Position numbers and translations under genes: made by a program. Shown piece by piece: positions 1 through 5,456 of a DNA stretch of 6,521 bases. The notes below the pieces were generated by a model that made no database searches, was not told the DNA's origin, and saw only the letters and a list, made by a program, of their open reading frames with translations. Source of the stretch: Thermoleophilia bacterium (GTDB lineage Bacteria > Actinomycetota > Thermoleophilia > Miltoncostaeales > Miltoncostaeaceae); contig JAEMRL010000127.1 in the NCBI GenBank assembly GCA_016463385.1, positions 369 through 6,889 on the forward strand. The letters are read 5' to 3'. The first letter of the stretch is position 1. Every line of letters starts with the position of its first letter.

Positions 1-234
1 GGCTACGCGTTCCTCGTGGCCGTCCTCGCGAGCTACGACCCCTACTACGCGCCCGCGCTCCGCCGCGTCGGAGCGGACGGCATCGCCCCGGCGTTCGTGG
101 CCGTCCTCGGCGTGCTGGCGCTGGTGGCCGCGGTGCTCTTGCGCCCGGGGCGCGCCACCAGGCGCGGTGAGATCGCCGGGGGCGCCCTCCTCCTCATGGC
201 CTTCTGGGCGCTGGTCGGAGGAGGAGGGCACTAG
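1..234 (+). CDS. C-terminal end of an integral membrane protein (partial)
   Basis: The reading frame is open from the first base to TAG at 232-234, giving the last 77 residues of a protein that begins outside the window. A GTG at 16 is in frame but has no visible ribosome site and is probably internal. The visible part has two hydrophobic stretches, residues 29-47 (from IAPAFVAVLG) and about 58-73 (GEIAGGALLLMAFWALVGG), separated by a basic loop (RPGRATRRGE). That pattern fits two closing transmembrane helices with a positively charged cytoplasmic loop. The preceding segment contains an aromatic SYDPYYAP motif. I cannot assign a family from this fragment. The gene converges on the TrpB2-like gene with only 9 nt between stop codons, and I see no terminator hairpin there. 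Confidence 0.65.
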   Translation, partial: GYAFLVAVLASYDPYYAPALRRVGADGIAPAFVAVLGVLALVAAVLLRPGRATRRGEIAGGALLLMAFWALVGGGGH

Positions 235-243
235 CCCGGGGCG

Positions 244-1608
244 TCACGGCAGGGCGGGCAGCCCCTCCAGCTCGGCGGCGGCGATGTCGAGCTCCGCCTG
301 GGGCAGCTCGGTGTCGACCATCTCGCCCGACAGGTACGCGTCGTAGGCGGCCATGTCGAAGTTGCCGTGACCGCAGAGGTTGAACAGGATCGTCTTCTCG
401 ACGCCCTCCTCGCGGGCCCGCTCGACCTCCTCCACCACCGCGCGCAGCGCGTGCGAGGGCTCGGGGGCCGGGATGATGCCCTCGGCGCGCGCGAAGCGCA
501 CGGCCTCGGCGAAGCACTCGCTCTGCTTGTAGGCGCGGGCCTCCACCATCCCGGTGTGCACCAGGTGAGAGACCAGCGGCGCCATGCCGTGATAGCGCAG
601 GCCGCCGGAGTGGATCGCCGGCGGTACGAAGCCGTGCCCGAGCGTGTGCATGGCGAGCAGGGGGGCCGTCTTGGCCGTGTCCCCGAAGTCGTAGCCGTAG
701 TGGCCGCGCGTGAGGGTGGGGCACGCGGCGGGCTCGGCCGCGACGATCTTGATGTCCTTGCCGGCGGCCTTGTCGGCGAGGAACGGGAACACCAGGCCGG
801 CGAAGTTGGATCCGCCGCCGACGCAGCCCACGAGGACATCCGGGTCGGCGCCCGCCATGGCGAGCTGCTGGCGCGCCTCCATGCCGACGATCGTCTGGTG
901 CAGCAGAACGTGGTTGAGCACGCTCCCGAGCGCGTACTTGGTGTCGTCGCGCGTTGCGGCGTCCTCGACGGCCTCGCTGATCGCGATGCCGAGGCTGCCG
1001 GTGCTGGTGGGGTCCGCCTCCAGGATGCCGCGGCCGGCGTGCGTGTCGGGCGAGGGGCTCGCCACCACCTCGGCGCCCCAGGTGCGGATCATCGAGCGCC
1101 GGTACGGCTTCTGGTCGTACGAGGCCCGCACCATGTAGACCTTGCACTCCATCTCGAAGAGCCGGCAGGCGAACGACAGGGCCGATCCCCACTGGCCGGC
1201 GCCGGTCTCGGTGGAGAGCCGGGTGACGCCCTCCTGCCGGTTGTAGTACGCCTGCGGCACCGAGGTGTTGGTCTTGTGGCTGCCCGACGGGCTCACGCCC
1301 TCGTACTTGTAGAAGATCTTGCACGTCGTCCCGAGGGCGGCCTCGAGGCCGAGGGCGCGGTACAGCGGCGTGGGCCGCCACATCGAGTAGATCGCCCGGA
1401 CGGGGTCGGGGATCGGGATCCAGCGCTCGGTGCTGACCTCCTGGAGGATGAGCCCCATCGGGAAGATCGGCGAGAGATCGTCGGGGCCGATCGGCTGCCC
1501 GGTGCCGGGGTTGAGCGGCGGCGGGGGCATCGACGGGAGGTCGGCGGCGACGTTGTACCACTCACGTGGGATCGCGTCCTCGTCGAGGAGATAGCGGCGC
1601 TGGGCCAT
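244..1608 (-). CDS. TrpB2-type tryptophan synthase beta-like PLP enzyme
   Basis: Protein of 454 aa. It belongs to the fold-type II PLP enzymes and matches the TrpB2 (TrpB-like) branch rather than canonical TrpB. Residues 106-115 (SPSGSHKTNT) hold the PLP lysine K112. ETGAGQWG at 134-141 carries the catalytic-type glutamate E134. GGGSN at 264-268 is the cofactor phosphate loop. GLRYHGMAP (336-344) and NLCGHGNFD (410-418) are typical of the TrpB2 branch. The length exceeds the roughly 400 aa of TrpB1 and fits TrpB2. Known TrpB2 enzymes condense indole with a serine donor; O-phosphoserine has been shown for an archaeal TrpB2. ATG at 1606-1608 is preceded by GAAAGGGG (complement of 1616-1623) with 7-nt spacing, which fixes the start. 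No trpA, trpC or other trp gene is present. It follows the small barrel-protein gene by 23 nt, so both are probably under the TetR operator. The true substrate is unknown. Confidence 0.93.
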   Translation of the reverse strand: MAQRRYLLDEDAIPREWYNVAADLPSMPPPPLNPGTGQPIGPDDLSPIFPMGLILQEVSTERWIPIPDPVRAIYSMWRPTPLYRALGLEAALGTTCKIFYKYEGVSPSGSHKTNTSVPQAYYNRQEGVTRLSTETGAGQWGSALSFACRLFEMECKVYMVRASYDQKPYRRSMIRTWGAEVVASPSPDTHAGRGILEADPTSTGSLGIAISEAVEDAATRDDTKYALGSVLNHVLLHQTIVGMEARQQLAMAGADPDVLVGCVGGGSNFAGLVFPFLADKAAGKDIKIVAAEPAACPTLTRGHYGYDFGDTAKTAPLLAMHTLGHGFVPPAIHSGGLRYHGMAPLVSHLVHTGMVEARAYKQSECFAEAVRFARAEGIIPAPEPSHALRAVVEEVERAREEGVEKTILFNLCGHGNFDMAAYDAYLSGEMVDTELPQAELDIAAAELEGLPALP

Positions 1609-1615
1609 CGGGACA

Positions 1616-1623
1616 CCCCTTTC
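1616..1623 (-). promoter_or_regulatory. Ribosome binding site of the TrpB2-like gene
   Basis: On the minus strand the bases read GAAAGGGG, followed by 7 nt and ATG. It lies in the 23-nt gap after the preceding gene's TAG stop. There is little room for a separate promoter, which supports cotranscription. Confidence 0.7.
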
Positions 1624-1631
1624 GCTGTCGG

Positions 1632-2066
1632 CTACCGCCCCGACCCTACTCCCGCGCCCGTGGGCGATGTGACCCCGCTGGAGGCGGTCGTGAGCACCTC
1701 CTCGACGCGCTCCCAGGAGGGCGGCGTCTCCGACGCGGGCGCGTCCCAGCGGGCCACGGCCTTCGGCTGGCTGCCGGCGCGTGCGGCGGCCGCGATGCGC
1801 CCGTGGGCGCCGGCGCGGGCGAAGCGGCGCGCGTCGTCGGGGCCGCGCCAGGCCGAGACCGTGCGGTAGGTCCGGCGGAGGATCCGCGCCTGCAGCGCGT
1901 AGCCGACCAGGCCCTCGGCCTCGCGCAGGGAGGCGGTGATCTCGCGGGTGGCGCGCAGGAACGGGAGGGTGTCCCGCAGCCGGGGCAGGCGGAACTCGGT
2001 GACGACGACGTGCACCGGCGCGTCCGGCGCGGGCTGCGCGGTGGAGGTCCAGGGCGTGACGGGCAT
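1632..2066 (-). CDS. Small dimeric alpha/beta-barrel (ABM/DUF3291-like) protein
   Basis: Protein of 144 aa, probably cytoplasmic, with no signal peptide or membrane segment. The core at residues 17-108 has a ferredoxin-like pattern: strand PVHVVVTEFRL, helix RDTLPFLRATREITASLREA, strand GLVGYALQARIL, strand TYRTVSAWRG, then helix DDARRFARAGAHGRIAAAA. The 'T-SAWRGPDDARRFARAGAH' pattern is typical of the antibiotic-biosynthesis-monooxygenase-like superfamily, including DUF3291-type proteins, many of which have no known reaction. The C-terminal tail from about residue 108 looks disordered. ATG at 2064-2066 has AGGAG (complement of 2074-2078) at 7-nt spacing. An upstream in-frame start at 2150 would extend the protein through the operator and the divergent regulator's start, and is rejected. 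It is the first gene of the operon with the TrpB2-like enzyme. Whether it is an oxygenase, a heme-binding protein or a small-molecule binder cannot be told from sequence. Confidence 0.82.
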   Translation of the reverse strand: MPVTPWTSTAQPAPDAPVHVVVTEFRLPRLRDTLPFLRATREITASLREAEGLVGYALQARILRRTYRTVSAWRGPDDARRFARAGAHGRIAAAARAGSQPKAVARWDAPASETPPSWERVEEVLTTASSGVTSPTGAGVGSGR

Positions 2067-2073
2067 GGGCGGG

Positions 2074-2078
2074 CTCCT
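2074..2078 (-). promoter_or_regulatory. Ribosome binding site deciding the barrel-protein start
   Basis: The minus strand reads AGGAG, 7 nt before ATG at 2064-2066. It selects this start over the in-frame upstream start at 2150, which would give a 172-aa product. Confidence 0.75.
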
Positions 2079-2098
2079 GCGGGGGCGGCGGAGACGAG

Positions 2099-2121
2099 GT
2101 ATCTTGTCGGCGACAAGATAC
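2099..2121. promoter_or_regulatory. Perfect 23-bp palindromic operator (primary TetR site)
   Basis: GTATCTTGTCG (2099-2109), a single central G (2110), then CGACAAGATAC (2111-2121): two perfect 11-bp arms. Size and symmetry are those of a site for a dimeric helix-turn-helix repressor. It lies between the divergent TetR-type gene and the barrel-protein/TrpB2 operon. It contains TATCTT facing both ways (2100-2105 on +, 2115-2120 on -), so one bound dimer would cover both -10 regions. Assignment to the adjacent regulator is inference from position. Confidence 0.85.
2100..2105 (+). promoter_or_regulatory. Candidate -10 element of the TetR-type gene
   Basis: TATCTT on the + strand is the mirror image of the opposite promoter's -10, a consequence of the palindrome. 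A start near A2113 would give a leader of about 25 nt holding the Shine-Dalgarno. I see no good -35 at 17-18 nt upstream, so this promoter should be weak or activator-independent with an extended element. Confidence 0.35.
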
Positions 2122-2144
2122 GCGGGAGGAGGCGAACCTGTCAA
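2115..2144 (-). promoter_or_regulatory. Promoter of the barrel-protein/TrpB2 operon
   Basis: On the minus strand, TTGACA (complement of 2139-2144), a spacer of 18 nt (2121-2138), then TATCTT (complement of 2115-2120). The -35 matches consensus exactly and the -10 matches 4 of 6. Predicted transcription start is an A near 2107, leaving a leader of about 41 nt to the ATG. The -10 is inside the perfect palindrome and the -35 is inside the second, degraded copy, as expected for a tightly repressed promoter. Confidence 0.6.
2124..2132 (+). promoter_or_regulatory. Strong Shine-Dalgarno preceding an apparent CTG start
   Basis: GGGAGGAGG lies immediately after the operator. AGGAGG ends 5 nt before CTG at 2138-2140. 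Because this site is strong and well placed, it is the main argument for translation starting at that CTG. Confidence 0.7.
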
Positions 2145-2153
2145 CGACAAGAT
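2135..2153. promoter_or_regulatory. Second, degenerate operator copy
   Basis: Aligned with 2101-2119 of the perfect operator it matches at 15 of 19 positions: the right arm CGACAAGAT is identical (2145-2153) and the left arm AACCTGTCA keeps 6 of 9. The centres (2110 and 2144) are 34 bp apart, about three helical turns. It spans the regulator's start codon and the -35 of the opposite promoter. Binding is inferred from similarity only. Confidence 0.55.
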
Positions 2154-2728
2154 CGGACGGCGATCCTGGCGACCGGCCCTACCACCACGGAGACCTGCGC
2201 CGGGAGCTGCTCGACACGGCGGCGGCGATCGCGGCCGGCGAGGGCCCCTCGGCGATCGCGCTGCGCGACCTCGCGCGCCGCGCCGGCGTCTCCCACGCGG
2301 CGCCCGCCCATCACTTCGGCGACAAGCGCGGCCTGCTCACCGCGCTCGCGGCCGAGGGATTCGCCGGCCTGACCGGGGGGCTGCAGGCAGCCCTCGCGCG
2401 GGGCGGCCCGATCGTCGACCAGGGCGTCGCCTACGTCGCCTTCGCCGTGGCCCACCCGGGGCACTTCGCGGTGATGTGGCGCTTCGACCTGCTCGACGGC
2501 GCCGACGAGGGCCTGCGGGAGGCGGCGGACGCGGCGCGCGCGGCCCTCGACGCCGGGGCGGCGCGCCACGCGGCCGAGCACGGCGGCGACCCGGAGGCGG
2601 TGGCGACGGCCGCGTGGAGCTTCGCGCACGGCCTGGCGACGCTGCTGAACGCGGGCCTCGTCGACCCGGGGCCCGACCTCGCCGCGTTCGTGCGCCAGGC
2701 GGGCGGAGCGCTCACCGGCGGCTCCTGA
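2138..2728 (+). CDS. TetR/AcrR-family transcriptional regulator (WHG-type C-terminus), CTG start
   Basis: Protein of 196 aa. Residues 14-21 (PYHHGDLR) are the common opening of one TetR subgroup. The helix-turn-helix is about 38-72: ALRDLARRAGVSHAAPAHHF followed by GDKRGLLTAL. The rest (about 75-190) is the ligand-binding and dimer domain, with the WHG-type signature WSFAHG at 160-165. The frame has no ATG, GTG or TTG between the in-frame stop at 2057-2059 and GTG at 2447, and starting at 2447 would lose the whole DNA-binding domain. CTG at 2138, 5 nt after a strong Shine-Dalgarno, gives a normal-length protein (MSTTRSDGDP...). Rare initiation would keep the regulator scarce. It diverges from the barrel-protein/TrpB2 operon, with a perfect palindrome in between, so it probably represses both itself and that operon. 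The inducer is unknown. A sequencing error at the start codon cannot be excluded. Confidence 0.88.
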   Translation: MSTTRSDGDPGDRPYHHGDLRRELLDTAAAIAAGEGPSAIALRDLARRAGVSHAAPAHHFGDKRGLLTALAAEGFAGLTGGLQAALARGGPIVDQGVAYVAFAVAHPGHFAVMWRFDLLDGADEGLREAADAARAALDAGAARHAAEHGGDPEAVATAAWSFAHGLATLLNAGLVDPGPDLAAFVRQAGGALTGGS

Positions 2729-2729
2729 G

Positions 2730-2746
2730 GGCCCACGGCGCGGGCC
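2730..2746. terminator. Possible short bidirectional terminator hairpin
   Basis: The 19-nt gap between the convergent regulator and kinase genes contains GGCCC (2730-2734), 7 nt, GGGCC (2742-2746). An alternative stem is ACGGC/GCCGT (2735-2739 with 2744-2748). The stems are short and there is no T-run, so in DNA this GC-rich it may be chance. Confidence 0.25.
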
Positions 2747-2747
2747 G

Positions 2748-4091
2748 TCAGGCCGGGCCCGACTCGACCCGCTCGCGGCGGGGCGTCGCCACCGGCGCCG
2801 CGGGCAGCCAGAGCGTGAACGTCGAGCCGCTGCCGACCTCGCTCTCGACGCTGACGCGCCCGCCGAGCAGCGCCGCGAGGCGCCGCACGATGGAGAGGCC
2901 GAGGCCCGAGCCGCCGGCAGGACGGTCGCGGCCGGGCTGCACGCGGTAGAGGCGGTCGAAGATGAACGGCAGGTGCTCCGGCGGGATGCCCCGGCCGGTG
3001 TCGCTGACCGCGATCCCGCGCTCGCCCTGCGCGCTGCGCGTGGTCAGGCGGATCGTGCCCCCCGGATCGGTGGCGGTGATCGCATTGGAGATCAGGTTGG
3101 TCAGGATCGTCTCCAGGTGCGCGGGGTCGGAGGCGGCCTCGAGCGATCCCTCGGGGGCGACCAGCGCGACGCCCTTGAGGTGGGCGTCGACGTCCAGCCG
3201 CGCCACGGCGTCGCGCCCGGCGGCGGCGAGGTCGACCGGCTCGGAGCGGACCGGCGGGTCCAGGTCGAGCCAGGTGAGCTGCTGGAGGTCGCGCACGAGC
3301 TCGCGCAGTCGCGCCGCCTCGGCCCGGATGAAGGCGGCCGACTCGGCCCGGTCCTCCGGGCTCCGGGCGGTGCCGTCCTCGAGCGCCTGGGCGAAGCCCT
3401 CGATGGCCGTCACCGGGGTCCGCAGCTCGTGGGCGACGTCGGCGAGGAACTCGCGCTGTCGCACGTCGGCCGACTCGAGCCGCGCGGTCATGCGGTTGAA
3501 GGCCTGCGCCAGGCGGCCGAGCTCGTCGTCGCTCTCGGGGGCGCGCACGTCGAAGCGCCCCTGGGCGACCGCCTCGGCGCCGTCGGCCCGCGCGCTGACC
3601 GAGCGCCGCAGCCGTGCGCCGACGCCGCCCGCCAGCATCCAGATCAGGGCTCCCGTCCCCACCACGCCCGCGGCGACGAGACCGACGAAGACCCAGTCGG
3701 AGAAGAGCCCGTCGTCGGGGTCGGGCCGCTCGAGGAGCACCTCCACCGGCCCGCGGGTGGCGGTCGCCGAGGCCTCCAGCTGCGACACGGGGATGTTCCA
3801 GTGGATGGTCACGCCCGAGACGCTCACCACCATCCGGGCGTCGCCGATGAAGCGCTCGGCCGCGCGGGCCGTCGCGCCGGCGTTCTCCAGGCCGTTGCGC
3901 TCCACCTCCCGGGCGATCGAGTCGGCCTGGAGGTGGAGCGCGTCCTCGACCTCCGCGCGCGAGCGGGCCTCCACGAACGACACGAACACGACCTGGACCA
4001 CCACGAAGACCACCGCGAGCGCCACCGCGATCGCCAGGGCGACACGGGCCTGGATGCTCCGGGGGCGCAGGCGCTGCAGGGCCCGGATCAC
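2748..4091 (-). CDS. Membrane sensor histidine kinase of a two-component system
   Basis: Protein of 447 aa in the inner membrane, autophosphorylating and passing phosphate to the adjacent response regulator. Order: TM1 about 17-40, a short external sensor region about 41-132, TM2 about 133-156, HAMP about 157-210 (ending DDELGRLAQAFNRMTARLE), HisKA with the phospho-acceptor H221 in HELRTP, and HATPase_c from about 320. Within the ATPase are the N box NLISNAI (332-338), G1 DTGRGIP (364-370), F box FIFDRLYR (376-383) and G2 GGSGLGLS (393-400), all intact. HELRTP followed by this HAMP arrangement is the PhoR/BaeS-like class. GTG at 4089-4091 overlaps the regulator's TGA by 4 nt (GTGA), so translation is probably coupled. 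The sensor region, rich in polar and acidic residues, matches no domain I recognise, so the signal is unknown. Confidence 0.95.
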   Translation of the reverse strand: MIRALQRLRPRSIQARVALAIAVALAVVFVVVQVVFVSFVEARSRAEVEDALHLQADSIAREVERNGLENAGATARAAERFIGDARMVVSVSGVTIHWNIPVSQLEASATATRGPVEVLLERPDPDDGLFSDWVFVGLVAAGVVGTGALIWMLAGGVGARLRRSVSARADGAEAVAQGRFDVRAPESDDELGRLAQAFNRMTARLESADVRQREFLADVAHELRTPVTAIEGFAQALEDGTARSPEDRAESAAFIRAEAARLRELVRDLQQLTWLDLDPPVRSEPVDLAAAGRDAVARLDVDAHLKGVALVAPEGSLEAASDPAHLETILTNLISNAITATDPGGTIRLTTRSAQGERGIAVSDTGRGIPPEHLPFIFDRLYRVQPGRDRPAGGSGLGLSIVRRLAALLGGRVSVESEVGSGSTFTLWLPAAPVATPRRERVESGPA

Positions 4092-4771
4092 GACGGGGCG
4101 GGCTCCAGCCGGTAGCCGACGCCGCGGACGGCGACGATGCCGATGTCGTCGCCGAGCTTGCGGCGCAGGTTGGCGACATGGACGTCGACCGTCTTGCCGC
4201 CGACCGCCGACTGGTAGCCCCAGACCTTCTCCAGCAGCCGGTCACGCGTGTAGACGACGCGCGGATGCGCGGCCAGCTCGGCCAGGAGGTCGAACTCCAG
4301 GCGGGTGAGCTCCACCTCGCGCCCGTCGACGGTCACCTGCCGGCTGCTCGGCTCCAGGTGCGCGGGGCCGGCGCGCAGCACCCGGTGGGGGTCGGGCGGC
4401 GCGCTGACGCGCCGCAGCACGGCCTTGACCCGGGCCACCACCTCGACCGGGGAGAACGGCTTCACCACGTAGTCGTCGGCACCGAGCTCGAGGCCGGTGA
4501 TGCGGTTGGCCTCCTCGCTGCGCGCGGTGATCATGATCACCGGCAGCGAGCCGATCTCGCGCAGGCGCCGGGTGACCTCGTAGCCGTCCATCTCCGGCAG
4601 CATCAGGTCGAGCAGCACCAGGTCGATGCCGCCCCGGCGCACCTGCTCGAGCGCCGTCTCGCCGTCGGGGGCCTCCGCGACGGTGAACCCGGCGTCGGTG
4701 AGGTACATGCGCAACAGGCGGCGGATGGCGCGCTCGTCGTCCACCACCAGGACGTGGCCGCGACTCGCCAT
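4088..4771 (-). CDS. OmpR/PhoB-family response regulator
   Basis: Protein of 227 aa, cytoplasmic. Receiver domain at 4-118: acidic pair D11/D12 in VLVVDDE, phospho-acceptor D55 in LLDLMLPEMDGYE, conserved T82 in MITAR and K104 in VVKPFSP. The winged-helix DNA-binding domain is about 130-222, with LTRLEFDLLAELAAHP, the WGY turn (184-186) and VDVHVANLRRKLGDD, ending VRGVGYRLEP. All key residues are present and the length is standard. Phosphorylation by the downstream kinase should promote dimerisation on direct-repeat promoter sites, which cannot be located here. ATG at 4769-4771 comes 2 nt after the stop of the preceding secreted-protein gene and 4 nt of its 3' end overlap the kinase start. 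The Shine-Dalgarno is weak, so coupling to the upstream gene is likely. The exact target genes are unknown. Confidence 0.96.
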   Translation of the reverse strand: MASRGHVLVVDDERAIRRLLRMYLTDAGFTVAEAPDGETALEQVRRGGIDLVLLDLMLPEMDGYEVTRRLREIGSLPVIMITARSEEANRITGLELGADDYVVKPFSPVEVVARVKAVLRRVSAPPDPHRVLRAGPAHLEPSSRQVTVDGREVELTRLEFDLLAELAAHPRVVYTRDRLLEKVWGYQSAVGGKTVDVHVANLRRKLGDDIGIVAVRGVGYRLEPAPS

Positions 4772-4773
4772 CG

Positions 4774-5220
4774 TCAGCGCACCACCAGGAAGACCCGGGT
4801 GCCCGTGGCGCGCGCGGGGTCGAGCCCGCGGCTCCGCGCCGTGACCGCCCAGCGCAGGCGGTAGACCCCCGGCTCCCACCCAGCGGGGACCGTCAGCTCG
4901 CTCGACTCGCGGTACGCCCCGGGGGGCTCGGGGGCGAAGCGCTTCGAGAGCACCTTCATGCGCCGCCCCGTGACGGCGTCCTCGAAGGCGAACACGTGCC
5001 CGGTGCCGATGCGCGGCGCGCCCGCGACGTCGTAGGAGACCTCGAAGCGGTAGGTGCGGCCCGCGCGCGCGGCGAACGCCGGCGCCGGATCGCCTCCCCG
5101 GGACTCCGCGGGCACGATCATGCGGACGCCTCCCGGCGCGATCGTCAGCTCGGCCGCGGCGGGGCCGGCGGTTCCCGCCGACAGGGCGACGACCAGCACG
5201 GCGATCAGCGAGCGACGCAT
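4774..5220 (-). CDS. Secreted beta-rich protein, first gene of the two-component operon
   Basis: Protein of 148 aa. An N-terminal signal peptide is clear: RR, then a hydrophobic core SLIAVLVVALSAGTAG, with likely cleavage after PAAA (about residue 23). The mature part alternates short strands and turns (TYRFEVSYDVAG, GHVFAFEDAVTG, SELTVPAGWEPGVYRLRWAV, TRVFLVV), which suggests an Ig-like beta-sandwich. There are no cysteines and no lipobox, so it is probably released or wall-associated. No family is recognised. ATG at 5218-5220 is preferred over the in-frame GTG at 5248-5250, which would put ten non-basic residues before the signal peptide and abut its own purine run. A TATCAT hexamer 7 nt before the ATG suggests a leaderless message. 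Its position, 2 nt before the response regulator, implies a link to the sensory pathway, as an accessory sensor or a regulated output. Confidence 0.8.
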   Translation of the reverse strand: MRRSLIAVLVVALSAGTAGPAAAELTIAPGGVRMIVPAESRGGDPAPAFAARAGRTYRFEVSYDVAGAPRIGTGHVFAFEDAVTGRRMKVLSKRFAPEPPGAYRESSELTVPAGWEPGVYRLRWAVTARSRGLDPARATGTRVFLVVR

Positions 5221-5227
5221 CCCGGCG

Positions 5228-5233
5228 ATGATA
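5228..5233 (-). promoter_or_regulatory. -10 element (TATCAT) for a leaderless operon message
   Basis: The minus strand reads TATCAT, 5 of 6 against TATAAT, and only 7 nt separate it from the ATG at 5218-5220. Transcription would then begin at or next to the start codon. No Shine-Dalgarno is present at normal spacing and no canonical -35 is seen. Leaderless messages with this geometry are common in actinobacteria. Confidence 0.5.
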
Positions 5234-5279
5234 GTCGGGATCGGGGGCACCTCCCCCGGAGCCCGCCGGGCGCACAGGC

Positions 5280-5308
5280 TTGAATCGGCCCGTGAGGGCC
5301 CCTAGCGT
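5280..5308 (+). promoter_or_regulatory. tRNA-Phe promoter
   Basis: TTGAAT (5280-5285), exactly 17 nt, then TAGCGT (5303-5308). The -35 matches 4 of 6 and the -10 keeps the TA---T frame. A start near 5315 gives a short precursor leader of about 23 nt. The position just upstream of the tRNA supports the call. Confidence 0.6.
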
Positions 5309-5316
5309 TCACGGAC

Positions 5317-5333
5317 CCTCCGCACCCCGGAGG
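5317..5333 (+). other. Small hairpin in the tRNA precursor leader
   Basis: CCTCCG (5317-5322), loop CACCC, CGGAGG (5328-5333): a 6-bp perfect stem ending 4 nt before the mature tRNA 5' end. It could help present the junction to RNase P or simply reflect GC-rich sequence. Confidence 0.35.
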
Positions 5334-5337
5334 ACGC

Positions 5338-5410
5338 GGCGGGATAGCTCAGTTGGTAGAGCACACGACTGAAAATCGTGGTGTCCCCAGTTCGAATCTG
5401 GGTCCCGCCA
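5338..5410 (+). tRNA. tRNA-Phe (anticodon GAA)
   Basis: A complete 73-nt cloverleaf. The acceptor GGCGGGA (5338-5344) pairs fully with TCCCGCC (5403-5409). The D stem is GCTC/GAGC with loop AGTTGGTA. The anticodon stem CACGA/TCGTG encloses loop CTGAAAA, placing GAA at 5371-5373. The variable loop is 5 nt. The T stem CCCAG/CTGGG carries loop TTCGAAT. The discriminator is A5410. The 3' CCA is not encoded (TCA follows), so it must be added by the nucleotidyltransferase. It decodes UUC and UUU for phenylalanine. It is a lone tRNA, with its own promoter, lying between a divergent operon and a convergent lipoprotein gene. Confidence 0.97.
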
Positions 5411-5421
5411 TCACGACGGCC

Positions 5422-5440
5422 GCTCCGGAGCCCCCGGGGC
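5422..5440. terminator. Candidate terminator hairpin after tRNA-Phe
   Basis: GCTCCGG (5422-5428), loop AGCCC, CCGGGGC (5434-5440): a 7-bp stem with one T-G wobble, beginning 12 nt after the tRNA end. There is no T-run. It could serve the tRNA from the left and the lipoprotein gene, whose stop is at 5457-5459, from the right. Confidence 0.4.
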
Positions 5441-5456
5441 GCACGGCGATCGAGGC

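Noticed and set aside
769..780. CTTGTCGGCGA inside the TrpB2-like gene resembles the operator core
   Set aside because: Only the central 11 bases match, symmetry is lost outside them, and the bases encode the protein's LADKAA segment, so chance is the better explanation.
367..1869. Open frame of 500 codons on + opposite the TrpB2-like gene
   Set aside because: It is antisense to a gene with intact PLP-enzyme motifs, has no recognisable domain and has the Arg/Gly/Ala-rich make-up of antisense frames in GC-rich DNA.
2067..2150. N-terminal extension of the barrel protein from 2150 (172 aa)
   Set aside because: It would translate the palindrome and promoter and overlap the regulator's start. 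The ATG at 2066 has a good Shine-Dalgarno and matches where the folded domain begins.
2318..2332. GGCGACAAG in the regulator gene resembles an operator half-site
   Set aside because: It encodes the conserved FGDKRGLL segment of the DNA-binding domain and has no partner arm.
2431..4245. Open frame of 604 codons on - overlapping the kinase
   Set aside because: It is out of frame with a kinase that has every catalytic box, and its composition is low-complexity Arg/Pro/Gly, so it is a GC artefact.
4088..5275. Fusion of an upstream segment with the response regulator (395 aa)
   Set aside because: The part upstream of 4771 is the secreted-protein gene read in the wrong frame. The receiver domain starts normally at ATG 4769-4771.
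5338..5410. tRNA gene as an integration site for a mobile element
   Set aside because: There is no integrase gene, no direct repeat of the tRNA 3' end in the window, and no change in base composition on either side.
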